DNA from: Strongylocentrotus droebachiensis
Lineage: Eukaryota; Echinodermata; Echinoidea; Camarodonta; Strongylocentrotidae
DNA length: 64,000 bases
Reading direction: 5' to 3'
Assembly: GCA_035222895.1 (NCBI GenBank)
Contig: JAVYIG010002537.1
Location: 62,001 to 126,000, forward strand
Notes under the pieces: generated by a model
Told to the model about the DNA's origin: nothing
What the model saw: the letters and a program-made list of their open reading frames with translations, nothing else
The model's database searches: none
Shown: positions 22,994-35,699 of the stretch, one piece after another
Position numbering within the stretch: the stretch's first letter is position 1
Layout: each line of letters starts with the position of its first letter
Translations under genes and position numbers: made by a program

Positions 22994-23129
22994 AACTTTC
23001 ACTAATTAGATTGGACTTGTAGTGTTATTATACATGTAATCTGTCGCTATTGGAGAAAGATCTGTTAATTTGATGCTATCGGGCAAATCATTTATTCCGT
23101 TTCCGTTTCCGTTTCCGTTTCCCCAGCTG

Positions 23130-24560
23130 ACCCAGAAGATGGGGAGTTCAACGGTCAAAGTTTATTTCTTGATGCTCTCCAAAATGGCGTCGTCGGATTG
23201 GTCTCGTTGTAAATGAAAGTGAAAGATAAACCGATGACAATCACAATATGTAATCATTATCGTTGCTTTTATTGTCGGAACAGTCTATTCGAGCAAAGAA
23301 ATTACCATTTTGCTCAATCAAGCGTAGAACATTTCAATGTGACAGGAAGAGAGAAAGATAGTAATTATCCAAATGAAATAAGTGATTACAATGTGAGCGG
23401 GTTGAGTCACCAGACACGTACTGTTCACCTGTGTTGTACTTTGCTCTTTTAAAAGCAGAATGTGATAATGGAATCCTAAAAATCGAGAACGTCACGGTGT
23501 TTCTGGCATTAAAAATAACATCCCAATTTGACACTTTCTAAAAAAAGACAGTGTTCTTGTGTAAAGATGGAAGATATTTTAGAGCATTAATTTCCAGTAA
23601 TATGTATGGGCACATTTTTGAGTAACCACTTTCCGAGAATCAAATATCAAATTTTCGAAATCATATATCTATCATCAATTTGTTTCGTGGATGTCTAAAA
23701 TTTAAAATTCGTAACTTTCTGATTCTTCACTGGCTTTTTCTCATATATTCACTGGCCTGTTTTTCTCCATTTCCCCTATTTGAAATCCGGAAATCAATTT
23801 GATGATGAAGTGGAATTTTACAATAAGGTAATTAATACTGTAGAGCTTACACAATCTATATGGTGAATGTTAAGTTTAAGCCAATGAACTGAAAATCCAA
23901 ATTCTACAGTAACTTCGTAATTTGGCAGTTTTTCATGCGACACTGGTTGATTCTGCCTTTGCGAAATTTCATTTGTTTCTCTTACAATTCGACGTCATCA
24001 TTTTGTTATGAACATAATCTATTCTTCGTGGCATTTATCTCACTATTGTACTTATCATTGATTTTGCTAAGAATTTGCAATGATAAAACACAAATTAGAG
24101 TGGAAAAAAGCTTACTACACAAATTAAGAATTAAACATCGCTCTTCACATCTGTCATCAAGATGGAAAATGATGAATAATTTCAGGGTTAGAATGCAATT
24201 CTTTGGTTATCAGTGTCTGTACCCCATTGTCATGACTGTCATCGTTACTGAGAATTGCAGAATTCTTATTATCTATCTTTCCATCTCAGATTTTTATTGT
24301 CGAATTCGTGATAAACATTTGCCGAAAAAATATAACCTAACCTGTCATATTTCAACCATCATCATAATTATTTGGTCAAATCAATTGCTTCAATTTCTAG
24401 ATTATTTTAATGAAAGCCTGACCATTTTATATTTATGTTGTACTTTAGTAAATGTATAGAACAATGAATGACATATAATAGTATAGAGTAACTGTATGAT
24501 TAACATTCTCCGCGTGTACAATGAAGGCTAGCGTCCAATTTACATATTAGTTTTTGATAT
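23130..24560. other. Intergenic DNA, no supported gene
   Basis: AT-rich. The 174-codon ORF at 23935-24459 has AT-driven composition and no recognisable family. It is judged fortuitous. Confidence 0.5.
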
Positions 24561-24571
24561 TGAACAAAATG

Positions 24572-26614
24572 CTATACATAGAATTCTTCCTCAACGAAAG
24601 ACTTAATAGCACTTCCATTAATCCTCGTGCTACTTCCAGTGACCGAGGCGGACCCGAGTAAGTCATTGCTTCCCCTAAGGTTATGGTAGTTTCCCGAGTT
24701 TTTCGATGGGCTCATCAAATGCCCGACCTCCTCTTCATACTGATTCATCTGTGCTGCCTTTTCTTCCACAGGATACGACCTCCGCCTTGTGCTCCCTCGT
24801 CCAACTCGTCGATATCGGCTGTAGAGGAAGGCCAGGATGATGACGGCGATGACGATGCCGGCGAGGAGAGCGGAGAGAATGATGGACTTGAGCGACTTGA
24901 CGGTCCCGATGCATGAGGAATGGGGCACGGTGGTTACCCTAAGACCTTGGTAGGCTGGGGGTGACACGCAGGTGATGTTACCCAAATTGATCCCCCATTG
25001 GGAGGAGCTTCTAAGCCTTTTCGAAGTCAGCGCCAAATTACAGTCACATCTCAATAAATTACCGAGGAGATTCAGCCATACGAGACTCTTGGGGAGATAA
25101 TTAAGGCTAGCTTCATTAATACTCATGATGTAATTACTCTCTAAATTGATTAGTCTCAACCGTATCACACCAGAAAAGGCGACCGTGTCCAACACACTAA
25201 TGTTATTCCTGCTAAGATCTAATTCTTCAAGGTTTGAGAGATTTTGTACGTTCGGAACTTCAGTGAGCTGGTTATCCTGCAACTTGAGAACACGTAATTT
25301 AATTAATCGAGTTAGGTTTGGGGTTACACGGACGCTGTTATTATGCAATAAGAGTGTTTCTAGGGAGATGAGATCAGGTGTTTCAAGAAATGCCAAAGAC
25401 ACCAATAGGTTTCCGCTGAGATCCAGAAAGCGGAGGGTCGCTAGGGAGCCGATTGCTCCATCATGAATGCGCTCGATTGAGTTGTTGGCTAAGTTGACGT
25501 ATTCCAGTCTCGCTCGCTTGCCCCATATGGCGTTTGAAATATTCACGAGACGATTCTCTTGAGCTTTGAACGTTGTCAGGTTGATTTGCTTTACCAGTAG
25601 ACCATCAGGTATGGCATTCAGGGCATTCGAGCTAAGATCGATGGTCCGTAAACCAGTGTTAGAGTCGAACGCATTGTGGACGACGGAGCGCAGCCCGTTC
25701 AGAGACAAATCAATCGTTTCAAGAGCAGGGCAAAAACCAGGGTATTTCCAATTTATTTTACCTCCTTTGTCTGACATGGACGTGGCGTTTCTGAGGTCGA
25801 GTACTCTCAATTTGAATGCTCCAACCAGCCAAGCGGTAGGTAGTTCCGAAAGGTCGTTATGAGAAAGGTATAACTCCTGTATACTCGATCCTGAAGGGAA
25901 GGGACCCGGGAAAGCAATGTTTCTAAGCCCATTGTTCCGTAACGAAAGCACTCTCAGCTTCCCCTCATTCGTAGGATGAGATATGAGGGATGGAAGAATA
26001 CTTATCGAGTTATTATCAATATTTAACGTCGTCAGGTTAGGCATAGCAAGAAATATAGATTCATTCAATTGATTTATATTATTGTTGCTTAAATCCAATG
26101 TCACGAAAGGGTAGGGTGTGTCAGCCACTGGCAAGTTGGTTAAGGCATTGTTGCTGAGGTTGATGGCTGTCAGGTTACCCAAGCCCCTGAAACAATTCCT
26201 GTTTATGGTAGCAATTTTGTTGTTTGTTGCAGTCAACACTTCAAGCGACCTGCTCTGCCTGAACACGGAACAATTCTCTTTATCAAAGGTGTCCATTAAG
26301 TTCCAGTCCAGAAGGATCGTCCTTGCCTTGACGGGGAATACAGTAGGCAGGTTCTGGTACAACCTTGAACAGTTCACTAACCTAATGGTGTCGTTGCAGC
26401 AGCAACGCCAAGGGCAGGTGCTAGAGTTTAACGCTGTTCTTAAAATACTAATAGGCGTCGGCGAGCTACACCCATTGCTCTCTACCAGTACCACCATCAG
26501 ATGAATTGCAATGACATAGAATCCCAGTTGCAGAACAGGGTTCATTGCTCCGTAAGGTCTTTGTCGAATCATCATGGTGGAAATCTGAGATGTTAGTTGA
26601 GCGTTTTGGTGCAA
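24572..26614 (-). CDS. LRR-repeat single-pass transmembrane receptor without TIR domain
   Basis: A complete 680-codon single-exon ORF. A signal peptide lies at about 27-46; a start at Met24 (26545) would place it at the extreme N-terminus and is a good alternative. A cysteine-rich LRR N-cap (67-82, CPWRCCC..C) is followed by about 15 leucine-rich repeats (about 97-520; LxxLxLxxN pattern such as LDLSNNNI and LDLSRNNI). The LRR C-cap is NLLRCDCNL...W...C...C (517-568). A membrane segment lies at 576-598. The cytoplasmic tail of about 80 residues has several Tyr motifs (YPVEE, YEEEV, YHNL) and ends EEFYV, a class II-like PDZ ligand. The many N-x-S/T sites suit an extracellular glycoprotein. The domain plan resembles LRR adhesion or guidance and innate-recognition receptors. 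Absence of a TIR domain argues against a Toll-like receptor. The ligand is unknown. Confidence 0.9.
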   Translation of the reverse strand: MHQNAQLTSQISTMMIRQRPYGAMNPVLQLGFYVIAIHLMVVLVESNGCSSPTPISILRTALNSSTCPWRCCCNDTIRLVNCSRLYQNLPTVFPVKARTILLDWNLMDTFDKENCSVFRQSRSLEVLTATNNKIATINRNCFRGLGNLTAINLSNNALTNLPVADTPYPFVTLDLSNNNINQLNESIFLAMPNLTTLNIDNNSISILPSLISHPTNEGKLRVLSLRNNGLRNIAFPGPFPSGSSIQELYLSHNDLSELPTAWLVGAFKLRVLDLRNATSMSDKGGKINWKYPGFCPALETIDLSLNGLRSVVHNAFDSNTGLRTIDLSSNALNAIPDGLLVKQINLTTFKAQENRLVNISNAIWGKRARLEYVNLANNSIERIHDGAIGSLATLRFLDLSGNLLVSLAFLETPDLISLETLLLHNNSVRVTPNLTRLIKLRVLKLQDNQLTEVPNVQNLSNLEELDLSRNNISVLDTVAFSGVIRLRLINLESNYIMSINEASLNYLPKSLVWLNLLGNLLRCDCNLALTSKRLRSSSQWGINLGNITCVSPPAYQGLRVTTVPHSSCIGTVKSLKSIILSALLAGIVIAVIILAFLYSRYRRVGRGSTRRRSYPVEEKAAQMNQYEEEVGHLMSPSKNSGNYHNLRGSNDLLGSASVTGSSTRINGSAIKSFVEEEFYV

Positions 26615-26716
26615 GATAGATGAACGATGGTGGATAAATGATTACAGCTTGCTAAATCCATTATTCCAATTCGTGGAGTGGATGACGCTGAATGTTTGCA
26701 CTGCACCACATGAACT
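26615..26716 (-). promoter_or_regulatory. Possible 5'-UTR exon part with acceptor for the LRR receptor gene
   Basis: On the minus strand a CT-rich tract (26765-26719) ends CCCCAG at 26717, about 100 bp before the first ATG. This fits an intron in the 5'-UTR with an intronless coding region. Inferred from the motif only. Confidence 0.3.
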
Positions 26717-26769
26717 CTGGGGAGAAGAGAGAGAGGGGAAGAGAGAAAGAAAGAGAGTTTGATTATCAT

Positions 26770-27850
26770 TCAATAATGTGAACAATCCAGAGTCAAAACA
26801 ATTTTCAATCGGACGGTTGAATCAAGTTTGGGTAACTGACATGTATAATCAAGACGCGAATCTACACAAAGATCAACAGCGAGTAAATGCATGACATGTC
26901 ATTCCAAATATGGCAACGTCAAGAAGCTTTACTATGTTGCCGCACACTGAATGTGAGTGTAAACGTGTGTGTGTGTGTATACTTTTACATTAATATACAC
27001 AACATCAAGAGGTGATACAATCGTTGTCTAAGATGGTATAAGGAGAGAATGACGTAAGTAAAACAAACCCTGCAAATTATTTGGTACCACAAACATAACC
27101 CTAACACTATAGTGAATACACTTTGCAACTGTCATGACCACCTCAGCTTTACTTCAGTTAAACAAATTAATTGTTTTGTTATCTTGAGATACTTAAAGGT
27201 AAGTTTGTCTTTTTACCTATGACGAGGCATATCGAGTCTATTTAGAAATGACGGCAAGAGCACATTGGAACCTCATCTAAGTAATACGTACAGGTTCGTC
27301 AAAGATTTAATTTCATTTAGCTTTATAGTAATTTTCGCTATCAGAAGGCTCACTTCGAAAAAATAGCATGAATATTCCTTTAACTATTTCTAAATCCAAT
27401 ATTATATTCAAATTCCACATTTTTAAAGAAAACGGAGCCTTTTGTGTTATTGATGTTGCTGTGGTTGTTGTTAATGTTGTCAGGGGTATCGCGCCGCCCA
27501 CAACACTCGGGGAGGTTCTTTTGTCATGTAACGTTAGCTGTTGAGTATATTATTCCTTAACGATCTACATAATACCGTATCGGAATAAAACCCCTTTTTT
27601 ATAGCATTTTGTTTCCGAGGGTGACGTGTGATATGCGGCATTTTTGCTTGGTTGCAGCGCAGCGGCCGCAGCGGTCATGAATTCTTCATCATCTAGCGCC
27701 TGACGATGAGGCACAGAGAAGGATAATAACGAAGGGTAGCTGTAATCAATTTTATGCTTCAACTGACTGCGAATAATTGAAGACTGGAACAGGGCAAAAA
27801 AGCTGCTTAAATACCTTTCTAGTACAGTGGCTTGCTCTCCACACTTAGAC
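26770..27850. other. Intergenic, no supported gene
   Basis: A minus-strand ORF at 27565-27852 (95 codons) has an Ala-rich patch but no recognised domain. It starts at the border of a TTAA repeat. Nothing else stands out besides a short (GT)n at about 26965. Confidence 0.5.
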
Positions 27851-27851
27851 A

Positions 27852-28188
27852 TTAAAGGGATTTAGCTCATGCTGCAATGATGATTATAAACCTTTAGGCC
27901 AGTCAGGAACCCCATGAGTTTTACAAGCCAATCGCCTGTCCTATTATCAAGATACTAACGATTGGAAATCGAAATTTCGAAAACCGTTTTCGTAACGGTT
28001 TTATAACACTACAGTCTATTGGGGAAAATGAGTATGGTAAAACCGGTCACTCGAAGATTTTTACTTTTTGAGGCACTTCATGATGATTTTGAAGCGCAAT
28101 TTTTTTACTGAGTTCAAAATAACACTATCATAGACACTAATAATACGTAGGGCATCTCAGATTGAACATTGTTAAACGATGCCTTTAA
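27852..28188. mobile_element. TTAA-flanked dispersed repeat, family 1, copy C (reversed)
   Basis: Reverse orientation to the copies at 1302 and 17744. It begins TTAAAGGGATTTAG and ends AACGATGCCTTTAA, and is shorter than the other two because of internal deletions. Confidence 0.72.
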
Positions 28189-28309
28189 GTTTAAGATAGA
28201 TGGAAAGAGAGAAATTGGTAAATAATAAGGATGAAAAAAGGTTGAGTATGAAATCATAGTTCATAGAAATATATCAGTGGTTATAGCAAAGTAAGTGGTA
28301 GTGGAAGTG

Positions 28310-28324
28310 TCAGTAGTAGTAGTA

Positions 28325-28369
<45 letters not shown>

Positions 28370-28488
28370 AGAGTACTAATAGTAGTAGTAGTAGTAGAGT
28401 AGTAGTAGTAGTAGTAGTAGTAATAGTAGTAAGAGTACTAATAGTAGTAGTAGTAAAACTAGTAGTACTACTACTACTAGTAGTAGTT

Positions 28489-28527
<39 letters not shown>

Positions 28528-28671
28528 AGAGTACTAATAGTAGTAGTAGTAGTAGAGTAGTAGTAGTAGTAGTAGTAGTAGTAATAGTAGTAAGAGTACT
28601 AATAGTAGTAGTAGTAAAACTAGTAGTACTACTACTACTAGTAGTAGTTGTAGTAGTAGTAGTAGTAGTTG

Positions 28672-28706
<35 letters not shown>

Positions 28707-28720
28707 CTAGTAGTAGTGGA
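28310..28720. repeat. (TAG)n microsatellite with an internal duplication
   Basis: Almost continuous TAG/GTA triplets. The block around 28331-28495 and that around 28510-28670 share the same irregularities (AAGAGTACTAATAG and AAAACTAGTAGTACTAC), so the microsatellite was itself duplicated at about 175 bp. The predicted proteins are meaningless. Confidence 0.9.
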
Positions 28721-28894
28721 AATTATGACAGTAATGGTATTATTACATACATTGGCTGTTGTGGTAGAAAAAGTGGTAGTACCGAAGTAGATAATAAGTA
28801 GTCGTAGCAGCAGTAGCATCATGCATCATCAGTAGCAACTGTATAGTAGTAGCAGTAGCAGTATTTATAGTAGACGTATGTAGTATAGGTGGTA

Positions 28895-28962
28895 CCGCAG
28901 TAGTAGTAGCACTAGTAGTAGTAGTGGTGGTGGTGGTGGTGGTAGTGGTGGTGGTGGTGGTG

Positions 28963-28997
<35 letters not shown>

Positions 28998-29055
28998 TGT
29001 AGTCGTAGAAGTAGTAGTAGTAGTAGAGTTAGAATTTTTAGTAGTAGCAGTTAGT
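28895..29055. repeat. (GTA)n/(GTG)n microsatellite
   Basis: TAGTAG passes into GTGGTGGTGG and back. The poly-Val ORF is an artefact. Confidence 0.9.
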
Positions 29056-29059
29056 AGAG

Positions 29060-30113
29060 TGAAAATTGCTGTTGTACTTGGTGGTACCGTAAGGAAAGGA
29101 AATACAGTATTGCAAAGTTTGTCGAATATACCTTTTTAGAAATTAAATCACTCCTTTCGTTGTTTTGTTGTTAATTACATTGAAAAGGAGTGCAAACATC
29201 ATCTTATAAAATATAGTTTGCCATTTTTTATCTAAAAAATAATATTTCTCATTTTACTCATTCGGTGAGTATACATGTGAGATTTTAGTCTCCTTTTTCT
29301 TTGAAATCACGTGTATAGAGCGTCAGTTACCAGCAGACGTGTCATGTTTTATTGTGACGTTCATCATCGTTATGGCTAAAATCATACTATAGCCAGGATA
29401 TAAAACAAACGACACTTGAAAGCTAGAAAACGATTTCGGATAGGATTTCCCCCCACAATTACTATACTTGACGAGTCTGCTATGTAGATTGCCGCACTTT
29501 AGAGTTAAAGCATTTTCTTATCATTATCTGATAACGGTTATTCGCTCGCTATAGCGCACTTTTTGCTAATGAATCTTTTTGGCTTTTGCCAAGTTTTGTT
29601 TTCCTTTTTCTTCACAGAGATGAATATCTTGATGAATGGAGAGATAAAACAGGGTCATCTACACCAAATGAACCGCCGTAAGATGGACCTAAAATCACCT
29701 CCGGGCAAGCGTTATACACTCACTCACTCACTCATCCAATCACCCACTCACTCATTTACTTACTCATGCGTAATATGATATAGTGTTAATAGCTTTGAGC
29801 GAGTCTCTGCAAAATTACCAATTCTTACTAACAAGTATTACAACCAACTGGTCAAATTTTGATCCAGTCTTGAAATAAATCTGTTCCTATGAATAAAAAA
29901 GCAACAAACTTATACTTAAAATGGGTATTCTACTCACAAAACAAAATTTAAATGTACTGCATTGACGGGTATATAGGTGCCCAATTTCAACTTGGTAATT
30001 TTGAAATGCTTGTGTACTTTAATTATCTTCCACATTATTATATTTATTTAAAAAAATGCTCGATGGAGAAAGAAAATAAATCCATTATTAAGATTACACG
30101 TGACATTATGGGT

Positions 30114-30144
<31 letters not shown>

Positions 30145-31360
30145 GGTCCCCAACTTAAAACAACAATCAGTCGCCGTAATGGAGACTGTTTTCAATCAAA
30201 TTCCATGGCAACACCATGAATCAAATTAGAAATTACAACAGCAAGAACAAACTTCCGGTGATTTGCCTCAGCAGTTTATTACCAGTCTTCTATCCCAATC
30301 ACACCGCCCAACCGAAGGCAGACCGACCGATCTTTGGCGATTGGTGGCAATGTAATTTTGTTGTTCGATCTGTGGTAGGGCTGGCGTTGGTGTTGTTGGT
30401 GTGACTGAGGTACTAAACCCGTATTAACATGCTCGTTTTTTTCGCTAATGGATACGTATTTCATCGCGTTTAATCATGGAGATTGTCTTTTACATGAGAC
30501 TGGGTGCAGAGCGTCAGACGGCTCCGAATCTAATCAACAAAATGACTGGCCTTGTGCTTGCCAGCGCGTGGAAATATGATAAGAGGAATGATGCTACCAT
30601 GACGAGGCCTCATCTGATCAAATATTGATGTCAGATGAGGTATTTAAAGGTGTTTTTATTCACCAAAATATCCTCTAGACTCACCTTATTTGGAAATTTG
30701 AATCAAGCATATAGGAACATAAGACTAAAGTAGATGCGATGAACTTGAATGGATGCCAGTTTGTGTGCATATTAATTTATGTATACCGACCAGTGAATTA
30801 AGCTACATGAATTAAATTACTGGAATTAAGCTACTTGATTTAAGATACACGTACATGAATTAAGTTACTAGATTGAATTACTTTTCTCTTTAAAAAAAAT
30901 CGTGACTCTGTACTAATATAACAAAAGAGAAAAATAAAAGATGCTGTGTCTCACCAAGGAGTACGCGTCACCAGACTCTTAATACCGGTTAAAGCTAACA
31001 TTGAGCTCTGGTATGGGCATCGTATGTCGAGAGAACATGGCTATAATTTGGTCTGAATTGATTATCCTGCAGTAGATTGATTGTTTGAACCAGTAAAAAA
31101 AAAAAACGAACAGAAACTTTCTGAAAATCATCTTCAATAAAAACTACAACTCTCATTGGCAGATAGTGACCTGTGTTAAGTACATGGTGTCGGGCCTACT
31201 TAATTTTCTACCAAAGTCGTTTGGCACATGTCATTTATATTTAATCCAGAACATTAAGTGCATTTTTGCTGGATTCTGTGATAATCTATTTTTTCTATTA
31301 TTACTAGAACTCAAGCTTATCTTTAAACTGATGATGGTAACGATATGATGCTGATACTAC
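29060..31360. other. Intergenic, no supported gene
   Basis: AT-rich. It contains a short (CACT)n run near 29700, a (GT)n/G run near 30110-30145, and loose AATTAAGCTAC-like repeats at 30796-30880. Confidence 0.5.
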
Positions 31361-31364
31361 AATT

Positions 31365-31508
31365 ACTGCTGCTGCTGCTACTGATACTACTACTTTCCCA
31401 TCCCCATCTTCCCCACAACCGAGACTAATAATATTGTACAGTATACCGATAGTGCTATTGCTACCTGAATTATTTCTACTGGTGCGAATGCTGCTGCTTT
31501 TGATACTG

Positions 31509-31544
<36 letters not shown>

Positions 31545-31545
31545 T

Positions 31546-31581
<36 letters not shown>

Positions 31582-31658
31582 TACTACTACCACCACTACT
31601 ACTATACTACTTCTAGTATTACTACTACTACTAATAATAATAATAGTACTAATACTAG

Positions 31659-31699
<41 letters not shown>

Positions 31700-31710
31700 T
31701 TAAGACGAGT
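31365..31710. repeat. (ACT)n microsatellite, first block
   Basis: TACTACTAC triplets with interruptions, passing into AATAATAAT. The poly-Leu/Val ORFs on both strands are artefacts. Confidence 0.9.
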
Positions 31711-31904
31711 AATAATAATATTAACAATAACAATGATAATGAAAATAATAGTAATAATGATAAATAATTATAATAATATTACAACTTTTACTACTCTGAT
31801 CATAACTATTACAACCCATATATTTAATTCAATTCTTACTGTATTTAAAAAAAAAAAATATTAACATGTGGAAGACGTGTTTCCCGAAATTGAGGGAAAT
31901 AAAT

Positions 31905-32180
31905 TATATACTACTACTATTACTACTACTACTACTACTAATACTGCTACTTATAATACTAATACTACTTCTAATACTACTAATACTAATAATACTACGA
32001 CTACTACTACTACTACTACTACTTATACTTCTTTTACTAGTACTACTTCTTCTACTACTACTACTACTACTACTTCTACTACTACTACTTCTACTACTAC
32101 TACTACTACTACCACTACCACTACTCCTACTCCTACTACTTCTACTACTACTACTACTACTACTCCTATTTACTATTAGA
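31905..32180. repeat. (ACT)n microsatellite, second block
   Basis: CTACTACTA triplets with TTCTACTAC and ACCACTACC variants. The ORFs over it have no meaning. Confidence 0.9.
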
Positions 32181-32914
32181 AGTCCTCTACCTAGTACTAA
32201 TGCTTTTACTTTCTGCAATACATTTTAATAGAAGAGAGCTGTTGTGTAGATGATGAGCCTACGAGGCAGATCAGAATATCATAATTATATGCACCTTTGT
32301 CACCATAATCCTCCTGCTCATCACGTTTTAATGACAAGGCTATTAATTCCCCGAACACACCGTCATACCAGTCCAAATACAATTTATTTTCGTCGACCTT
32401 GTATTATCAGACTGACGCTCGATCTCTTTACGACTGAGATATCTATTGGGTATCCTGAAGAACGTAAGCATTCAATTCATCTTTTGGATGATCTGTCAAA
32501 ACCATTATATCTATTATTAAAATGATTTATGAAAATAATGTTCATATTATATTTATTCGTGGGAACCTACAAAAACAAGCTATGCTTTCCAGTAGGTTCC
32601 TGTTTCATTTCATAATTTTGAACTTACTTTGTCCACTATGTTTTTATTGTGCAAGGAATAAAAATCAATCAATCAATAAATCAATATACGATTATATTGT
32701 TTCGATTTAAATGTTTGTATGTTGATGTTTTTGGGGGTAAAAAGGATACTGCATTCACAAGTGAATACACAAAGAGGAATTGTAATATTGAAAAGAAAGA
32801 TAATAAATTATTACGGACAGAATTGAAAGTTTTCATAGATTCATTCACTTACATTCTCTAGAGTCAAATATTAAAACATTCAAATATTGGAGGAGTGACA
32901 TAATTTTGTAAACG

Positions 32915-33193
32915 GTAGATTTACACATGCTGGTTTCGTCTTTTACAGTGCTGGATCCAGCATATTCAAAATGTAAATTTTGTAAATTTTCCATTTTTAA
33001 ATTTGTTGTAGATTTACACATGCTGGTTTCGTCTTTTACAGTGCTGGATCCAGCATATTCAAAATGTAAATTTTGTAAATTTTCCATTTTTAAATTTGTT
33101 GTAGATTTACACATGCTGGTTTCGTCTTTTACAGTGCTGGATCCAGCATATTCAAAATGTAAATTTTGTAAATTTTCCATTTTTAAATTTGTT
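32915..33193. repeat. Perfect tandem repeat, 3 x 93 bp
   Basis: Units begin at 32915, 33008 and 33101 with GTAGATTTACACATGCTGGT and appear identical. Because 93 is a multiple of three, both strands stay open through all copies, giving threefold-repeated peptides. I see no sign that they are genes. Each unit holds CTGGATCCAG, a 10-bp palindrome. Confidence 0.92.
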
Positions 33194-33199
33194 GTCGTT

Positions 33200-35690
33200 C
33201 CTCGAACATATCAAATTTTGATTTAACATTTTATTTTTAGATATCTCTCTTTCACCTTCTTATACATTTATCTATTGATTTATATATTTGTTTGTTCATC
33301 TAAGTTTTTGTTAAAATATGGAAGGCTTATTAAAATCTCTTCTTTTTATAGCCCAGGTAACTGAATTGGTCACGGTTTTGTTTGTTTGATTGTTTTTTCC
33401 GTATCATATTGCTCCGGTTGTCTCATTTTCGCTCGCTGGAACATTGCCAGCACAAACCACTGACCTCTACCTCCTGGACGGATCATCGCGCATTTCCATT
33501 CACTATACGTTACGTACTAAAAGGCTGTATTGTCTGACCGTTCATGAATTTTCATGTTTTTACTTGCCTTTACTAAATGGAAAAATCACGGTGGGGGGTT
33601 GGATGAAATGGACATAATGAACAAATCAGAACTGATCTATTCATGCTTCTTATCCTTCGTGTGCTTGACTTATAACCTTACAATCGCGTGGTAAATTGAG
33701 TCCAAAGTTCGACTTGTTGTACATGATTGTGTTATAAAGGCAATGGCGAGCGTGCGACCTATTTTGATGAAATTACGATGGGTGAACTTTCAAAAGTCAA
33801 TGAGACATGAGGGTTCCAATGAAAGAGCTAGTGATAACGTACGTCGGGGTGGATGTGCTTTTCGTTTAAACAAAAAATGAATTTTTAACGATTTTGGGGG
33901 GTAAAAGTCCAGAGGCTAACATGTTAGGCTGCTGACTCTGACGATAGGGGCGTTGTCAAATGAGACTAAACGGAGCTATATGTGTACTAAATTAAAGTTT
34001 GGGTGACATCCATATATAAAGTTGATTCCCGTTGATATGCATGGCTGCACACAATTCATATTTAGTAATTCAAACATCTAAATATATCTCATAGATTTTT
34101 AAATATTAAAAAAAAAAAAAATCCTTAGACCTGCTAAGCTCCACCCTAAAAAAAGGCTCCAGATCTCATTCATCTTGTGACATCATCTGTCAATCATTAG
34201 TGATCTAGCAAGAGACAGTGGTATGTAGCTTCACCAGAGCTGACCACCTGCAAACAATATACCATACAATACCAACATAGGAGTTGATAATTATGTCAGA
34301 CGTGCTGTCAGTGGCGGATCCAGCCGGCGGGAAGAGGGGGGGGGGGGGGGGGGGGGGCCCACTCCGTGAGAAAATATTAGTTGCGACTCAACCACCAGTG
34401 AATAAGCGGGGAAGGGGGGGGGTGCTGTAGCAACACCAGGAAAAGAATGTGAAAGTATTGTAAGAAAGAAAGCAATTCTTTTGTGTGTACAAGTCTGAAT
34501 GATATCTGACAAGCAAGCAAAAACACTTTTTCTTCATAAAGTACTGTCACAATAAATCTGGATTATAATGGTTTGAGATGTACAGAGACAAAATGAGTTG
34601 ATACACACTTTTCTAGAAAGGGGATGGGACGAGGGTGTCATCACGAGAGTCCGAAACATATTTGACAATCATGCAAGCAAGCAAAAAGAAACACGTTCTT
34701 GTGTATATATTTTATAATTTTAATCAAATAGAATCTCTGACAAAGTGAAAACGGGTCCTTTTGATGTTAAAAGATGAACGATCCTGTCTCACACCAACCC
34801 CCCCCCCCCCTCCCGATAAATTATAATTATAATGATTTGATAAATTATTGAAATTACACGAAATATAGATAAATAAACAAATAAGTAAATAAATGAAGAA
34901 GAAAGAAAATCGATAGATCTCCACTGGACAAACTCCACAACTTATCATGGGCAAGTATAAACTTCATTCTGTGATATCGAATGGCTAGTCCCCTTTACAG
35001 TATACATTTATAAAGAGGAAACACGAATACCGAAACAAGCTGTAAATATCATCCATTGAAATTGCCAGCCACAACACTCAATGACGAGAGTGTCATCCTA
35101 GATACAGCACATTATACAGATAATGAGGCAATTCGACAGGAGATAAACTATGGTCCTGTTGACACCCTTCTTGGAACACGGTGAGGTGTAGCATCTCCCT
35201 AGGGTGTCGTCAGGTAATACGTCTTCCTAATTTAAATGTAAATTGAGTCGCAAATGTTCTGTACTTAAGCTGATCACCTCGCATATAATATATAGCGCGG
35301 GAACAATTTTGAACGCGACCATCTCGGCCAGCGTGCCGCGAGCCAATCACCACTTCCTCGAGATACGGACGGGAAAGATGAATCGTTTACCTTATTTGTT
35401 TGGCATTGATTAAAAGATGGTTTTGGGAGACAAACGTCAACATGGTTGCCCTTTTTTTACGAGAAAAGGAAAAAGGAAAATATGGCAGGTTTGACTTAAG
35501 GAGATCCAAATGTTGATTAACTGAAGAGGCAATACGAGAATAAATACGTTTTGTGTGGATTGGGAAGTAATGGCCCAGAGGGTAGCGCAAATATACTGTT
35601 ATGATTCAAATACAGAGACTGAATAGTAATTAGTGGTGCAATTTAACAACTATCACGGCAATTATAATGATGAGAAGAAGCGGATAATGG
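33200..35690. other. Intergenic, poly(G/C) tracts and a CAGTGGCGGATCCAG end
   Basis: CAGTGGCGGATCCAG at about 34310-34324 is a typical TIR of a MITE family also seen near 41184 and 45400, followed by a G run at about 34330-34357. No partner end was found with confidence. A poly(C) tract is at 34797-34810. No gene is supported. Confidence 0.5.
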
Positions 35691-35699
35691 AATGGAGGT

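Noticed and set aside
23935..24459. 174-codon plus-strand ORF
   Set aside because: AT-driven composition, no recognised domain, no plausible splice partners. The next gene, on the other strand, starts its stop-codon end nearby.
24572..26614. Toll-like receptor
   Set aside because: The cytoplasmic tail is about 80 residues and shows no TIR domain.
27565..27852. 95-codon minus-strand ORF
   Set aside because: It starts at a TTAA repeat border and has no recognisable domain. An exon cannot be excluded but is not supported.
28376..32228. Long poly-Leu/Val/Thr/Ser ORFs
   Set aside because: They are translations of (TAG)n and (ACT)n microsatellites.
32845..33226. Threefold repeated peptides on both strands
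   Set aside because: They result from a 93-bp tandem repeat whose length is a multiple of three. There is no sign of selection or gene context.
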